From Acinetobacter sp. ANC 3813 (GTDB taxonomy: Bacteria; Pseudomonadota; Gammaproteobacteria; Pseudomonadales; Moraxellaceae), in the NCBI RefSeq assembly GCF_002135435.1, contig NZ_NEGK01000008.1, positions 62,001-126,000 of the forward strand: a stretch of DNA of 64,000 nt. Reading direction: 5' to 3'. The notes beneath the pieces are model-generated. The model saw only the letters and a list, made by a program, of their open reading frames with translations. It searched no databases and was not told the DNA's origin. The translations under genes were made by a program, and so were the position numbers. Of this stretch, positions 25,542 to 34,944 are shown piece after piece. Each line of letters opens with the position of its first letter. The stretch's first letter is position 1.

Positions 25542-27323
25542 CTACTCAAATAATGATAAACAGCGATGATGCAGTAATCCGTAATTTTTAAGTTCTTCCA
25601 GTGTTGGCGATATCTCTGTCATTTGCTGTACCGGAAAGTCAAATGGAGTCGCATCTTGCAATGCTTTTTGAAATTCCAATTCACATAAGAAATACTCGTC
25701 AGCTTTTGCATTCTGATCAGGAACATAGCAACAGCTGTACGTGTTCTGAATAAATGACCGAGGTAGAATTCTAAAAGGCTTTACTATTTCTCTTGCCTCA
25801 GCAAATACTCGGTCTAACCCCCTCTTAGTCGTATTATCAATATCGGAATATTTAGTCATACATTGCTGAAAAAAGTAAATTTGGTTATATGCAATAAGAT
25901 CCATAAGAGCCATTAAAAACTGATAAACCCTGAACTGTTCTGCTTTTAATTTGGCCGCGATCCTCGATGGAGTTTTGTCTGATTCATTCTTCAACTCCAT
26001 TTCTTTTTTGATTATTTTGATTTGGTTATCATGCAATGAATACGGATAGAGAGAGTCTATGCACTCTAAACGTTCAAAACTTTCATCATCAATTACAACT
26101 AGATTAGCATCTCTTAACATTTTAAAAAAAGATTTATTCTGGCTATAGATCTGACAGCACCACTGCTCAAGTAAACTTTGAAAAAGACCTAAGCGGTTAT
26201 GCATTCCACTGAGTTTTATAGCCTTGGTAGATTCTAAACTATCTAAAGCCACCTCATCATCCAGAATATTTTCATGGGGCTTTAAATTAAAAGCAGTTGA
26301 TAATGAATTCTCAGGATGCAATTTCTTTAATCCTAAATAATGATCGAAGAATTTCATGACTTGCTCTCTCTGTATTACATTAAAATTATTATTATTTTCG
26401 TGTAAGACCGGCTTCATCCAACACAAAGGATCACACAGCAAATAGTTATTTTTATGTTTTAGAATATTCAAACCAGCATCAGAATGTTCGCTTTCATTGT
26501 TTGAAAATAAGTCACCCTTTTGATCAAGAAAAGTAAAAATAGAGGCTACCTTCTGAACTTCAAAAGCATGTGGCTGCGGGTATTTTAAAATATAAAATTT
26601 ACCGTAAATTGCAGCATCGCCCCAAAATGTATGTGAAAGGTTTAAAGCGTAAATTGGAGACTCTGTTTGAATAAAACTATTTCGAATTGCTCCATTTGCC
26701 TGACATCGAATAAATCCGAATTGTTTCAGCTGCTGTATAGCTCGATAAATAGATTGTTTGTTTAAACCCGTTGCCCGCTCAATTTCAGAAATTCCATACC
26801 CTACAACAATCCCAAACGAATCTGCACCATAAATTAACCGCAATAAAACAAGATAACTTCGATAATCAAGATTGCAATCAGTCTCTGTTTTTTTTGGTAA
26901 ATTGCTGATTTTTATCTCAGCACTTTTTATAAATAGAAGTGCAATAAATTTTAATAACGGAAATTTTCTAGACATTCTTTTAATAATATTATCCAGACTG
27001 TAAACAGACATTATTAAATCATCGCTAATATAAGCAAGATTAAGCTGTAAGTGACGGACTCTGGCACGTTTCCCCGTCTCAGGGAAATCTATTTTTAATA
27101 TTCCATGCTGTTCCAATTCATGCAATACAACCCGTAATTTTTTAGTCTGTATGCCAGTGGCTTTCGTCAATTGGGCAAGCGGTAATGATGTACTCTCAGC
27201 TCCAAAGTTTCTTATAAAAGTAATTAGCGCCCAAACGGCGTAGGCTGAAAGTTGCCCCTCCACCCTCTGATAGAAAGCCATAAATAAGGTTAAGAAATGC
27301 TGCTCAGAAGTCTTCCAGTCCAC
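25542..27323 (-). CDS. large double winged-helix protein of the mobile element
   Basis: 593 residues, no family recognised. Two helix-turn-helix regions can be seen: residues about 45-90 (LPLAQLTKATGIQTKKLRVV, then LHELEQHGILK) and about 175-215 (YGISEIERATGLNKQSIYRA, then QQLKQFGFIRC), each followed by a wing. The rest is mixed and contains no obvious catalytic motif. A DNA-binding replication or partition role is likely. The gene is divergent from the ribbon-helix-helix gene at 27513 across a repeat-rich control region. Low GC points to a foreign origin. Confidence 0.65.
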   Translation of the reverse strand: MDWKTSEQHFLTLFMAFYQRVEGQLSAYAVWALITFIRNFGAESTSLPLAQLTKATGIQTKKLRVVLHELEQHGILKIDFPETGKRARVRHLQLNLAYISDDLIMSVYSLDNIIKRMSRKFPLLKFIALLFIKSAEIKISNLPKKTETDCNLDYRSYLVLLRLIYGADSFGIVVGYGISEIERATGLNKQSIYRAIQQLKQFGFIRCQANGAIRNSFIQTESPIYALNLSHTFWGDAAIYGKFYILKYPQPHAFEVQKVASIFTFLDQKGDLFSNNESEHSDAGLNILKHKNNYLLCDPLCWMKPVLHENNNNFNVIQREQVMKFFDHYLGLKKLHPENSLSTAFNLKPHENILDDEVALDSLESTKAIKLSGMHNRLGLFQSLLEQWCCQIYSQNKSFFKMLRDANLVVIDDESFERLECIDSLYPYSLHDNQIKIIKKEMELKNESDKTPSRIAAKLKAEQFRVYQFLMALMDLIAYNQIYFFQQCMTKYSDIDNTTKRGLDRVFAEAREIVKPFRILPRSFIQNTYSCCYVPDQNAKADEYFLCELEFQKALQDATPFDFPVQQMTEISPTLEELKNYGLLHHRCLSLFE

Positions 27324-27433
27324 AATAAAAATCTCTACTTCATTAACCTATATCTCAGGTAAATGTATCATACATTAAATATGATAGGCACAAAACAATA
27401 ATTAATAAATGGTGTTTTTATAATTATCATTTA

Positions 27434-27501
27434 ATTAATATTTACTTAATTTTTACTTAATTTTTATTTATGCTATACATTAATATTAAGTAAATATTAA
27501 T
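27434..27501. promoter_or_regulatory. operator cluster between the divergent element genes
   Basis: A perfect 16-base inverted repeat, ATTAATATTTACTTAA (27434-27449) and its reverse complement (27486-27501), encloses another direct copy of TTTACTTAA (27452-27460). The block ends 11 bases before the ATG of the ribbon-helix-helix gene, which suits autoregulation or a partition/iteron site. Confidence 0.65.
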
Positions 27502-27512
27502 GAAAATTAACA

Positions 27513-28424
27513 ATGGCACGACCACATTTAACTTTAGAAAAATGGTTATCCTCTCACACAGATTTAAAAAAAGAATTCTTAGATTTAGAAGCCAGCGAGA
27601 AATCTGGCCTAATCAGAAAGATTGTGGCGTCTGGAAAAAAGGATCACTATTTATCGAAAAATGACTCGTCGACTAGTCCAAATGATGATCAAGACCTTGC
27701 TTACCGAAACAGTCAATCCCAGTCAGACTCTAAAAATAAAATATTCCCTTACCTTCCAAAATTTGAAAACGATGAATTTATCGTTGAAATAAATGATGCG
27801 CATTTTGAAATTTTAAAAAAGAAATTCCCGTCATTTAAATATAACCACAATAACAAAGAAAATAATTGCGTCATTAAACAAATCACACTTGATCAAAAGA
27901 CATTAAAAGAACTTGATAAAATTAAAGAAAAATATAAATTTAAAAGCCTTAAAAACTGTTTAGAGTTTTTAATTGATAGGCAAAACACACAATTAACAGA
28001 AAAAAATAAAATAATATCAACTCTCAAAAAGGAGAAAAGCAAAAATAATGATTCTATTTTAAGGAAAGAGCTGAAATTAAAGGATGAAGAAATTTCTCAA
28101 ATTAAAACTGAGCTTGAGCAGCAAAAAAATACCATCCAAGAAAATATGAGCCGATCTGCAAAAGAATATGAGGAATACTTAATACAAATAGCTGTAAGTA
28201 AAACCATTGAGTTAGAAAAGATTAAAGCTTATGTAGGTGATATGTCCGAAGTAGACCAACAAAGCATAAATGGAGCTCTTGCACCTGAAGCAATTAACGA
28301 AATAAAAGATCAATTTCGAAAAAATTGCACAGAGCAAAAGCAATTATTAATAATGAAAAATCAGTCAAACTTAAATGATGCTTTAGGCTTTGATCAACAC
28401 GTTGATTTTTATAAAGAAGAATAA
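27513..28424 (+). CDS. ribbon-helix-helix / coiled-coil DNA-binding protein
   Basis: 303 residues, very Lys/Asn-rich. Residues about 125-155 (ITLDQKTLKELDKIKEKYKF, then KSLKNCLEFLIDRQ) look like a ribbon-helix-helix domain. They are followed by a long coiled coil (about 155-225, QLTEKNKIISTLKKEKSKNN onwards). The overall plan resembles KfrA- or MatP-like DNA-organising proteins, but I cannot assign a family. It starts just after the TTTACTTAA repeat cluster and probably binds it. It is divergent from the 593-residue gene. Confidence 0.65.
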   Translation: MARPHLTLEKWLSSHTDLKKEFLDLEASEKSGLIRKIVASGKKDHYLSKNDSSTSPNDDQDLAYRNSQSQSDSKNKIFPYLPKFENDEFIVEINDAHFEILKKKFPSFKYNHNNKENNCVIKQITLDQKTLKELDKIKEKYKFKSLKNCLEFLIDRQNTQLTEKNKIISTLKKEKSKNNDSILRKELKLKDEEISQIKTELEQQKNTIQENMSRSAKEYEEYLIQIAVSKTIELEKIKAYVGDMSEVDQQSINGALAPEAINEIKDQFRKNCTEQKQLLIMKNQSNLNDALGFDQHVDFYKEE

Positions 28425-28585
28425 AAATCATTATAATTATTAAAGGGTATTAATAGGTTAGGTAAAATAAATATTATCGAAAATCTTTAATACCCCCATT
28501 TACCATGAATAAAATCAGAAACCTGTAAACTAGGCAAGAACTAGCACTATAAAGTCTTGCACTTATAGAATTACACCAATTACGT

Positions 28586-29734
28586 TTAATTACACCCACC
28601 GGTAGTCCATTTATTAACTACTTCACTATACCACTCCATAATCTTTACACGCTCATCCCAATACTGTGCTCGGTTATATGCAGAACGAATGCGGTTCTGT
28701 GGCACATGGGCAAGCTGACGTTCAATTGCATCAGGATTAAACAAATTTGACTCATTTAGCACAGTACTAAATAGTGATCTAAACCCATGTGTTGTCATTC
28801 GACCTGTATAACCAGAACGTTTAATGACAGCTAAAATTGATTCACTACGCATAGGTTCTTTATTGTTTAAACGATGTGGGAATAATAGATCTTGGTTATG
28901 AGTCAAACGTAGTGCCTGAAGCTCATCAATCATCATATCTGTTAAGGGTACACGATGGGGTAAACCATTCTTCATACGCTCAGCAGGGATATCCCACTTA
29001 CGTTCTTCAAGATCAAACTCTTCCCAACGTGCTTGCAATAACTCACTTACTCGAACACCTGTAAGCATGATCAAAATAATTGCATGATGCGTTTGAGCAT
29101 CAGCAGGATAGGCTTTAATCCGTCTAAGAAATTCAGGCATTTCACTTTCAGGCAATGATGCTAAATTTTTTACTTTTTTATTCTTAAGTGCATACACCAA
29201 ATCACTGGCTGGATTGTCATATCGATAACCGTGGGCTATAGCATATTTCATCACCATACCGCATCGAGATAGCGTACGTTTAGCTACTTCAGTAGAACCT
29301 CTGGCTTCAATTTTTTTAATAACCTGCAAGATCTCAGGCGCCTGAATCTGATTGATTCGTTTATTTGCAAGTGTACTAAAAAGCTCATCCAGAGATGCTC
29401 GTACATTACTAATATGTTTGGATGACCAAGTCTCTCTTTGGTTATCAAACCAATCTTCAGCCACCTCTTTAAAAAATGGCTTGATGTCTTCGTATAAAAC
29501 TGACTTGGAATGCTTATATTTCAGTTCAAGGGCAAGCTCTCTTGCTTTCTTTAAACTCATGTCTGGATATGGACCCAGTGACTCTGACTTACGCTCACCA
29601 TGAACGGTATAGCGTACATTCCAATATTTTTGCCCTGCTGGCATCACCAGAAGCGATAGCCCATTCTCATCTGAAAGACGGTAACGCTTATCTTGTGGTT
29701 GCGCTTTTCTGCATTCTGTATCTGTGAGTTTCAT
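28586..29734 (-). CDS. P4-type tyrosine integrase
   Basis: 382 residues. N-terminal DUF4102 arm-binding domain (LTDTECRKAQPQDKRYRLSD, then GLSLLVMPAGQKYW), a core-binding domain and a catalytic domain with the expected residues: Arg in TGVRVSELLQARWEEF, Lys after it, HGFRSLF (H-x-x-R), LAHVPQN (His) and the nucleophile Tyr in SAYNRAQYW. It joins the circular element to the chromosome. Its start is about 185 bases from the 3' end of ssrA, a classical target of this integrase type. The upstream region has several TTGGGTAA/TTACCC-type repeats that may be arm sites. Confidence 0.93.
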   Translation of the reverse strand: MKLTDTECRKAQPQDKRYRLSDENGLSLLVMPAGQKYWNVRYTVHGERKSESLGPYPDMSLKKARELALELKYKHSKSVLYEDIKPFFKEVAEDWFDNQRETWSSKHISNVRASLDELFSTLANKRINQIQAPEILQVIKKIEARGSTEVAKRTLSRCGMVMKYAIAHGYRYDNPASDLVYALKNKKVKNLASLPESEMPEFLRRIKAYPADAQTHHAIILIMLTGVRVSELLQARWEEFDLEERKWDIPAERMKNGLPHRVPLTDMMIDELQALRLTHNQDLLFPHRLNNKEPMRSESILAVIKRSGYTGRMTTHGFRSLFSTVLNESNLFNPDAIERQLAHVPQNRIRSAYNRAQYWDERVKIMEWYSEVVNKWTTGGCN

Positions 29735-29765
29735 CTGTATTTACCCTTTATCTAGACTAAAAAAT

Positions 29766-29795
29766 AATTGGGTAAATTTTCCCAATAATTACCCG
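29766..29795. promoter_or_regulatory. candidate integrase arm-type sites
   Basis: AATTGGGTAAA, then CCCAAT and ATTACCCG form short direct and inverted copies between int and ssrA. The 11-mer TTTACCCAATT recurs at 9355-9365. A role as integrase binding sites is inferred. Confidence 0.4.
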
Positions 29796-29851
29796 TAGAA
29801 GGCAAAAATTGGGTCACACAGCTTAGGATAGGATCGGACAATACAGCCAAT

Positions 29852-29888
29852 AAAAAAGCCCTTAAACATTGAATTTAAGGGCTTTTTT
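29852..29888. terminator. strong bidirectional terminator downstream of ssrA
   Basis: AAAAAAGCCCTTAAA (29852-29866) pairs perfectly with TTTAAGGGCTTTTTT (29874-29888), 32 bases after the tmRNA CCA end. Confidence 0.9.
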
Positions 29889-29919
29889 ACATTCAGTCGA
29901 ACATCTCTGAATTGAATTT

Positions 29920-30278
29920 TGGTGGAGATGGCGGGAGTTGAACCCGCGTCCGCCAGCATTACGCTCGAGAATACTACATGCTTAGATATCGTCTATTGTT
30001 TTAACTCTTTGTGACCCGACGAACAGGGTACAAATCGCGATCCTCTAAGTTTAGTACAAAGCCCCGAGGCTTGGCTTTATACGGACTTGTGTGCGTGCGC
30101 TTCAGTCGGACTCTCTAACCACAAGTATTCGGAGAGGCGGACAAGCTGCCCTTAGGCAGCTAGAGCGTATGATTCGTCGTTTGCGACTAAAAAATGCAAA
30201 TTTGATTTACGAGAGAAAATGCGCTCTCGACATGCATCTATGAGTTTCATCACCAGCGTCGAAGCCAGAAACATCCCC
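29920..30278 (-). ncRNA. ssrA: tmRNA (ssrA)
   Basis: Transfer-messenger RNA of 359 bases, which rescues stalled ribosomes. The 5' end GGGGATGTTTCTGGCTTCGA pairs with the 3' end ...CCATCTCCACCA to give the alanine-tRNA-like acceptor, and the T-arm GTTCAACTC is present. The tag frame runs from GCA 30184 to TAA 30152 and encodes ANDESYALAA. Its 3' end is the probable integration site of the mobile element to the left. Confidence 0.97.
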
Positions 30279-30289
30279 AATGAAGAGCC

Positions 30290-30295
30290 ATCATA
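30290..30295 (-). promoter_or_regulatory. -10 element of the ssrA promoter
   Basis: TATGAT on the minus strand, 12 bases upstream of the mature 5' end. No good -35 is visible at 17 bases. A short leader removed by RNase P would fit. Confidence 0.5.
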
Positions 30296-30408
30296 GCATA
30301 ACTGCAAAAAATTGCGATGCAATTTCGAAACAATTGCACATTGATCTGCGCTTAATTACATAATTGCGCTAATATTTTATTTTTCAAGACCTCAAAAGAA
30401 AAATATAT

Positions 30409-31893
30409 ATGAGCTATTTACTTGCACTCGATCAAGGGACCACTTCCAGCCGTGCGATCATCTTTAATGAACATGGACAAGTTCAGGCAACAGCTCAGCG
30501 AGAGACGCATATTCAGACGCCGCACTCCGGCTGGGTTGAACAAGACGCACAAGAAATTTGGAGCTCGCAAATTGCCGTGGTGCAGCAAGCATTAGCAACA
30601 GCGCGCATCCTCGCCAAAGACATTAAAGCCATTGGACTCACCAATCAGCGTGAAACCACTGTCGTATGGGATAAACGAACAGGCAAAGCGCTAGCGCCTG
30701 CAATCATTTGGCAAGACCGCCGTGCAGCTGACTGGTGCAATCAACTCATCCAGCAGAATCTGCATGAGCACATCCATCAAACCACTGGACTGCGGGTTGA
30801 CCCCTATTTCAGTGCTGGAAAACTGGTTTGGCTGCTGCAGCATATAAATGGCCTGCGCGAATTGGCTGAACAGGGCCATGCCATCTTTGGCACCATAGAC
30901 AGCTGGCTGATTTGGAACCTAACCCAAGGTGCAGAACATGTCATTGAAGCCAGCAATGCTTCACGAACGATGCTGATGAATCTAAAAACCCAGCAATGGG
31001 ATGAAGTACTGCTGGATTTATTTAACATTCCAGTGGCTATGCTGCCTAAAATTATCAGCTCTGACAGTTATGTTGCAGATACAGCTGCAGGCTTACTCGG
31101 CGCAAATATCCCGATTACCGGCATCTTAGGCGACCAGCAGTCTGCGCTTTTTGGGCAATCCTGTTTTGATGCAGGAACTGCAAAAAATACTTACGGCACG
31201 GGCTGTTTCATGCTGTTTAACACAGGTCATGAAGTACAATTCAGTCAAAATAAGCTGCTCTCCACTCTGGCTTGGCAAGCGCAAGGCCAAACGACCTATG
31301 CGCTGGAAGGCAGCGTATTTATGGCGGGCGCCATTGTGCAATGGCTGCGCGACGGCCTTGGCATTATTCAAAAAAGCAGCGATGTCGAAAAGCTGGCCTG
31401 CCAAGTCCCATCGACAGATGGCGTGGTTCTCGTGCCTGCATTTACTGGGCTTGGCGCACCGCATTGGGACAGTGAAGCGCGCGCCTTACTCTGCGGGATG
31501 TCACGCGGCACAGGCAAAGCGCATATTGCGCGGGCAGCCTTGGAATCTATTGCCTTTCAAGTCTCTGATGTGCTGAGCGCCATGCAGTCCGACATCTCCA
31601 AACCGCTAAAAGAACTGCGTGTAGATGGCGGCGCCTGCGCCAATGACATGCTGATGCAGTTTCAGGCAGACATTTTAAATGTGCCCGTCTTGCGTCCTAA
31701 AATGCTGGAATCGACGGCATGGGGTGCAGCCGCTATGGCGGGGCTAAAAGCAGGTGTCTTTTCCAATCTAGATGAAATTGGACAATCTTGGCGGCTGGAA
31801 CGCGCTTTTGAACCGAAAATGCAGACTGATGAACGCGAATATCATTTGGGCCTTTGGCAGTCTGCATTGAAACGTGCAAAATCAGACCTTTAA
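30409..31893 (+). CDS. glpK: glycerol kinase
   Basis: Cytosolic FGGY-family kinase that makes glycerol-3-phosphate from glycerol and ATP. It is 494 residues long, the usual length of about 500. Visible motifs: LALDQGTTSSRAIIF (phosphate 1), LTNQRETTVVWDKRTG, IWQDRR, DSWLIWNLT, GILGDQQSALFGQ and TYGTGCF (phosphate 2 and adenosine regions). It stands alone, with no glpF or glpD next to it. A bidirectional terminator follows. Confidence 0.97.
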   Translation: MSYLLALDQGTTSSRAIIFNEHGQVQATAQRETHIQTPHSGWVEQDAQEIWSSQIAVVQQALATARILAKDIKAIGLTNQRETTVVWDKRTGKALAPAIIWQDRRAADWCNQLIQQNLHEHIHQTTGLRVDPYFSAGKLVWLLQHINGLRELAEQGHAIFGTIDSWLIWNLTQGAEHVIEASNASRTMLMNLKTQQWDEVLLDLFNIPVAMLPKIISSDSYVADTAAGLLGANIPITGILGDQQSALFGQSCFDAGTAKNTYGTGCFMLFNTGHEVQFSQNKLLSTLAWQAQGQTTYALEGSVFMAGAIVQWLRDGLGIIQKSSDVEKLACQVPSTDGVVLVPAFTGLGAPHWDSEARALLCGMSRGTGKAHIARAALESIAFQVSDVLSAMQSDISKPLKELRVDGGACANDMLMQFQADILNVPVLRPKMLESTAWGAAAMAGLKAGVFSNLDEIGQSWRLERAFEPKMQTDEREYHLGLWQSALKRAKSDL

Positions 31894-31942
31894 TTATGCT
31901 GTTTTCAATCCCGCTGAATCCTGTATAAAGGCCTGCCGAAAT

Positions 31943-31970
31943 AAAAAACCGCTTCTTAAAGCGGTTTTTT
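31943..31970. terminator. bidirectional terminator between glpK and emrB
   Basis: AAAAAACCGCTT (31943-31954) pairs with AAGCGGTTTTTT (31959-31970) between two convergent genes. Confidence 0.92.
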
Positions 31971-31992
31971 ATTAAAAACTTGATTTTAATCA

Positions 31993-33519
31993 TTAATGTG
32001 CATGGCCGCCGCCAGCCACCACTTTCGGTTTAGGGCATAGCCAAATAATCATGGCTGCGGTAATAAATACCAGCGAAAGAATTAAAAATACATGATTGGC
32101 CGAAAGGGTCAGCGCTTCTTTATCCACCAAACTGGAAATGTAACCCAATGCGCCCTCTGAACTCATCCCCTGCTGCACTAAAGCGGATTGCGCATCATCG
32201 GTATGCAGTGTTCCAACCATTTCACTGCGCGACAGCTTGGTATGATCATCCCAAATGGTCACTGCAAGCGATGCGCCAATGGCGCCTGCCATGGTTCTTA
32301 AAAAGTTCATTAAGCCCGCAGCAGAAGCCATTTCATGAGGTTTAACGGAGGCCATCGCCATATTGGACAATGGAATAAAGAAAAACGGCACTGCAAAGCC
32401 CTGTAAAATTTGCGGCAAAGCCAAGGCCAAAAAGTCTGCATCTGTGGTCCAGAATGCACGCATCAACGTCACGCCGCCCAAAATACTGAGGCCAAAACTA
32501 GCCAAGGCCCGCTGATCATATTTGGTCGCCATTTTTGCCACCAAAGGTGACATGGTCAGGCTGCCAAAACCCATCGTCGCAGTTAAATAACCTGCCCATG
32601 TTGCGGTATAGCCCAAGTTAATCTGCAGCCACTGTGGAATCAGCACAATACTGCCAAAAAATGCGCCGAAGCCCATGGCCAGCGCCAGCACTGAGATGGT
32701 GAAGCTTTTGTATTTAAAAATTTGAATATTCACCACAGGGTGCCGTTCGGTCAGCTCCCAAATAGTGAAAATGACTAAACCGATGATAGATGTCAGTGCT
32801 AAACCCACAATAAATGGACTATTGAACCAATCCCGTTCATGGCCTAAATCCAGCATCAGCTGTAAAGCGCCAATCCACAGTACCAGCAGCATTAAGCCGC
32901 CCATATCTATTTTTAACTTGGCTGTTTCAGTTTCTGCTGGTTTAAGCAGACGTGCTGCCGCCATCGCGCAGACAATACCCACAGGAATATTGATAAAGAA
33001 AATCCAGTGCCAAGACAGATTATCACTAATTGAACCGCCTAGAATTGGGCCTAGAATTGGCCCAACAACCGTAGTCATGGCCCACATGCCCATGGCTTGC
33101 GACTGCTTTTCAGGCGGAAATATCCGCAGCAGCAGCATTTGGCTGAGCGGCATAATCGGGCCGCCGAACAGGCCCTGACCAATCCGGCAAAACACCAGCA
33201 TTTCCAAACTGGTCGATAGACCGCACAGTACCGAAAACACCGTAAAGCCAATCAGGCTTATGGTAAAGACTTTCACCCCGCCAAAGCGCCCAGCCAGCCA
33301 GCCAGTCAAGGGTACGCAAATCGCTTCCGCAACCGCATAAGACGTAATGACCCAAGTTCCTTGTGAGCTGGAGACAGCAAGGCTTCCGGTAATATGTGTG
33401 ACTGAAACATTGGCAATGGTCATGTCCAGCACGACCATAAAGTTTGCCAGCGCCAACACAAAGGCGGCGAGGATTAAACGCCCGCCTTTCAGGTCACCAT
33501 AAGGAACATAGCTATTCAT
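31993..33519 (-). CDS. emrB: EmrB-type DHA2 multidrug efflux transporter
   Basis: 508-residue major-facilitator drug/proton antiporter with fourteen membrane segments. Motifs: LDMTIANVSVTHI (motif D1, about 31-43), GWLAGRFGGVKVF (motif A), and GPILGPILGGSISDNLSWHW (motif C of the 14-segment family). The C-terminus is His-rich (GGGHAH). It follows emrA with a 6-base gap and works with it and an outer-membrane channel to expel hydrophobic drugs across both membranes. No regulator gene is adjacent. Confidence 0.93.
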   Translation of the reverse strand: MNSYVPYGDLKGGRLILAAFVLALANFMVVLDMTIANVSVTHITGSLAVSSSQGTWVITSYAVAEAICVPLTGWLAGRFGGVKVFTISLIGFTVFSVLCGLSTSLEMLVFCRIGQGLFGGPIMPLSQMLLLRIFPPEKQSQAMGMWAMTTVVGPILGPILGGSISDNLSWHWIFFINIPVGIVCAMAAARLLKPAETETAKLKIDMGGLMLLVLWIGALQLMLDLGHERDWFNSPFIVGLALTSIIGLVIFTIWELTERHPVVNIQIFKYKSFTISVLALAMGFGAFFGSIVLIPQWLQINLGYTATWAGYLTATMGFGSLTMSPLVAKMATKYDQRALASFGLSILGGVTLMRAFWTTDADFLALALPQILQGFAVPFFFIPLSNMAMASVKPHEMASAAGLMNFLRTMAGAIGASLAVTIWDDHTKLSRSEMVGTLHTDDAQSALVQQGMSSEGALGYISSLVDKEALTLSANHVFLILSLVFITAAMIIWLCPKPKVVAGGGHAH

Positions 33520-33525
33520 AGGCGA

Positions 33526-34677
33526 TTACTTCGATGTCAGGTCAATGTTCGCTTCCATCGATAGGCCGACACGCAATGGATGCTCAGCCAATTCTTTCGG
33601 ATCGAGCTGAATGCGCACCGGCAAGCGCTGCACCACTTTAATCCAGTTGCCCGTCGCATTTTGTGCAGGAATGAGCGCAAAGGCTGAGCCTGTGCCGCCG
33701 GAAAAACCTGTCACTGTGCCTTTATATTCAACCGAATCGCCATACAGGTCAGACGTTAATGTCACTTTCTGCCCTACGCGTACTTTTTCCAATTGGCTTT
33801 CTTTAAAATTGGCATCTACATAAAGCTGTGACAAAGGCACCACCATGAGCATGACACTGCCCGGCGCAACGCGCTGACCAACTTGAATTTTCCGGCTAGT
33901 CACCACGCCATCAAAGGGCGCTTTCACCACAGTGCGTTCTAAATCCAGCTCTGCCTGTCTCAGCTTTGCCTGTGCTACTAAAACATCAGGGGTAGAGTTT
34001 TCATTGCTGCCTTGAATTAAGGCATCGTTAGCCGCCAATGTACTCTGCGCAGCTTTTTGACTAGACTTCGCTTGCGCCAAACCCGCTTGGGCCAAATCAT
34101 AGCCAGCCTGCGCATTTTGCATTGCACTTTGCGAACTGCTGAGTTCTTCTTTGGAAATTGCACCTGAAGCGCTGAGCTGCTGACGGCGGTTTAATTCATC
34201 TTTGGCTTTATCCAGTTCAGCTTTGGCTTTCGCCACCTGCGCTTCCGCACTATGAATACCATCGTCACTGACAAAAACCTGCGAATTTAAGGCACTGCTG
34301 TTCGCGGCGGTCTGCTTGTACTGACGCTGCGCTTTACGCAATTCTGCTTTGGCTTGCGCCAAGGAAATTTCGGCATCCCGCGGATCTATGCGCACCAGCA
34401 CATCACCCTTTTTCACTTGCTTAGTATCACTGACCAGCACTTCCGCCACTTGGCCTGTCACCATCGATGTCACCGACGCGGTTTCTGCACCGACATAGGC
34501 ATTATCCGTTGAAACTGAATTGTTAAAAAACAATTTCCAAATCAGGTATAACACCACAGCAATGATTAGGATAATTGCAATAAACCCTAAGCTTTTTTTG
34601 CGCTTGGCCTTAAGTTCCTGATCACTGGGCTGATCCGCCGCTTCTGCATCTGGCAGTGTGTTTTGAGCATCTGTCAT
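33526..34677 (-). CDS. emrA: EmrA-type membrane-fusion (HlyD) efflux adaptor
   Basis: 383 residues. A cytoplasmic tail, one membrane segment (about 32-52, FIAIILIIAVVLYLIWKLFF) and a periplasmic HlyD core: a split lipoyl domain (VSTDNAYVGAETASVTSMV; VKAPFDGVVTSRKIQVGQRV), a long Ala/Lys-rich alpha-hairpin between, then a beta-barrel. It bridges EmrB to the outer membrane. First gene of the emrAB operon. Confidence 0.93.
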   Translation of the reverse strand: MTDAQNTLPDAEAADQPSDQELKAKRKKSLGFIAIILIIAVVLYLIWKLFFNNSVSTDNAYVGAETASVTSMVTGQVAEVLVSDTKQVKKGDVLVRIDPRDAEISLAQAKAELRKAQRQYKQTAANSSALNSQVFVSDDGIHSAEAQVAKAKAELDKAKDELNRRQQLSASGAISKEELSSSQSAMQNAQAGYDLAQAGLAQAKSSQKAAQSTLAANDALIQGSNENSTPDVLVAQAKLRQAELDLERTVVKAPFDGVVTSRKIQVGQRVAPGSVMLMVVPLSQLYVDANFKESQLEKVRVGQKVTLTSDLYGDSVEYKGTVTGFSGGTGSAFALIPAQNATGNWIKVVQRLPVRIQLDPKELAEHPLRVGLSMEANIDLTSK

Positions 34678-34864
34678 TGATTTTTCCTAAATCCAAACAG
34701 ACTTGGTCAGACGGCATCATTCTTGCCTCACGCAAGGAATCGGACATTTTTGTCCTCTATGGTGTCGATGAGAAAGTCATTTCTTTTTAAATTTGACGCA
34801 TTTTATAGCGAGATAATCATGTTCTGAGAATATAAAATGTAACTGGTCAGTCTTTTTTACGTAT

Positions 34865-34892
34865 ACAGCATTCAATTTTCATTGAATGCTGT
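34865..34892. other. perfect 12-bp hairpin between emrA and the thioesterase gene
   Basis: ACAGCATTCAAT (34865-34876) and ATTGAATGCTGT (34881-34892) pair around TTTC. No T-run follows on either strand. It may be a weak terminator for the thioesterase transcript or an operator. Confidence 0.45.
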
Positions 34893-34944
34893 AAATTATG
34901 CTTAATTATGATTGATTTAGCTTAATTCAGCCTGAATACGGCGC

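Noticed and set aside
17107-29735. Prophage or satellite phage interpretation
   Set aside because: AlpA and a P4-type integrase are present, but no capsid, terminase, tail, lysis or packaging-hijack gene is recognisable.
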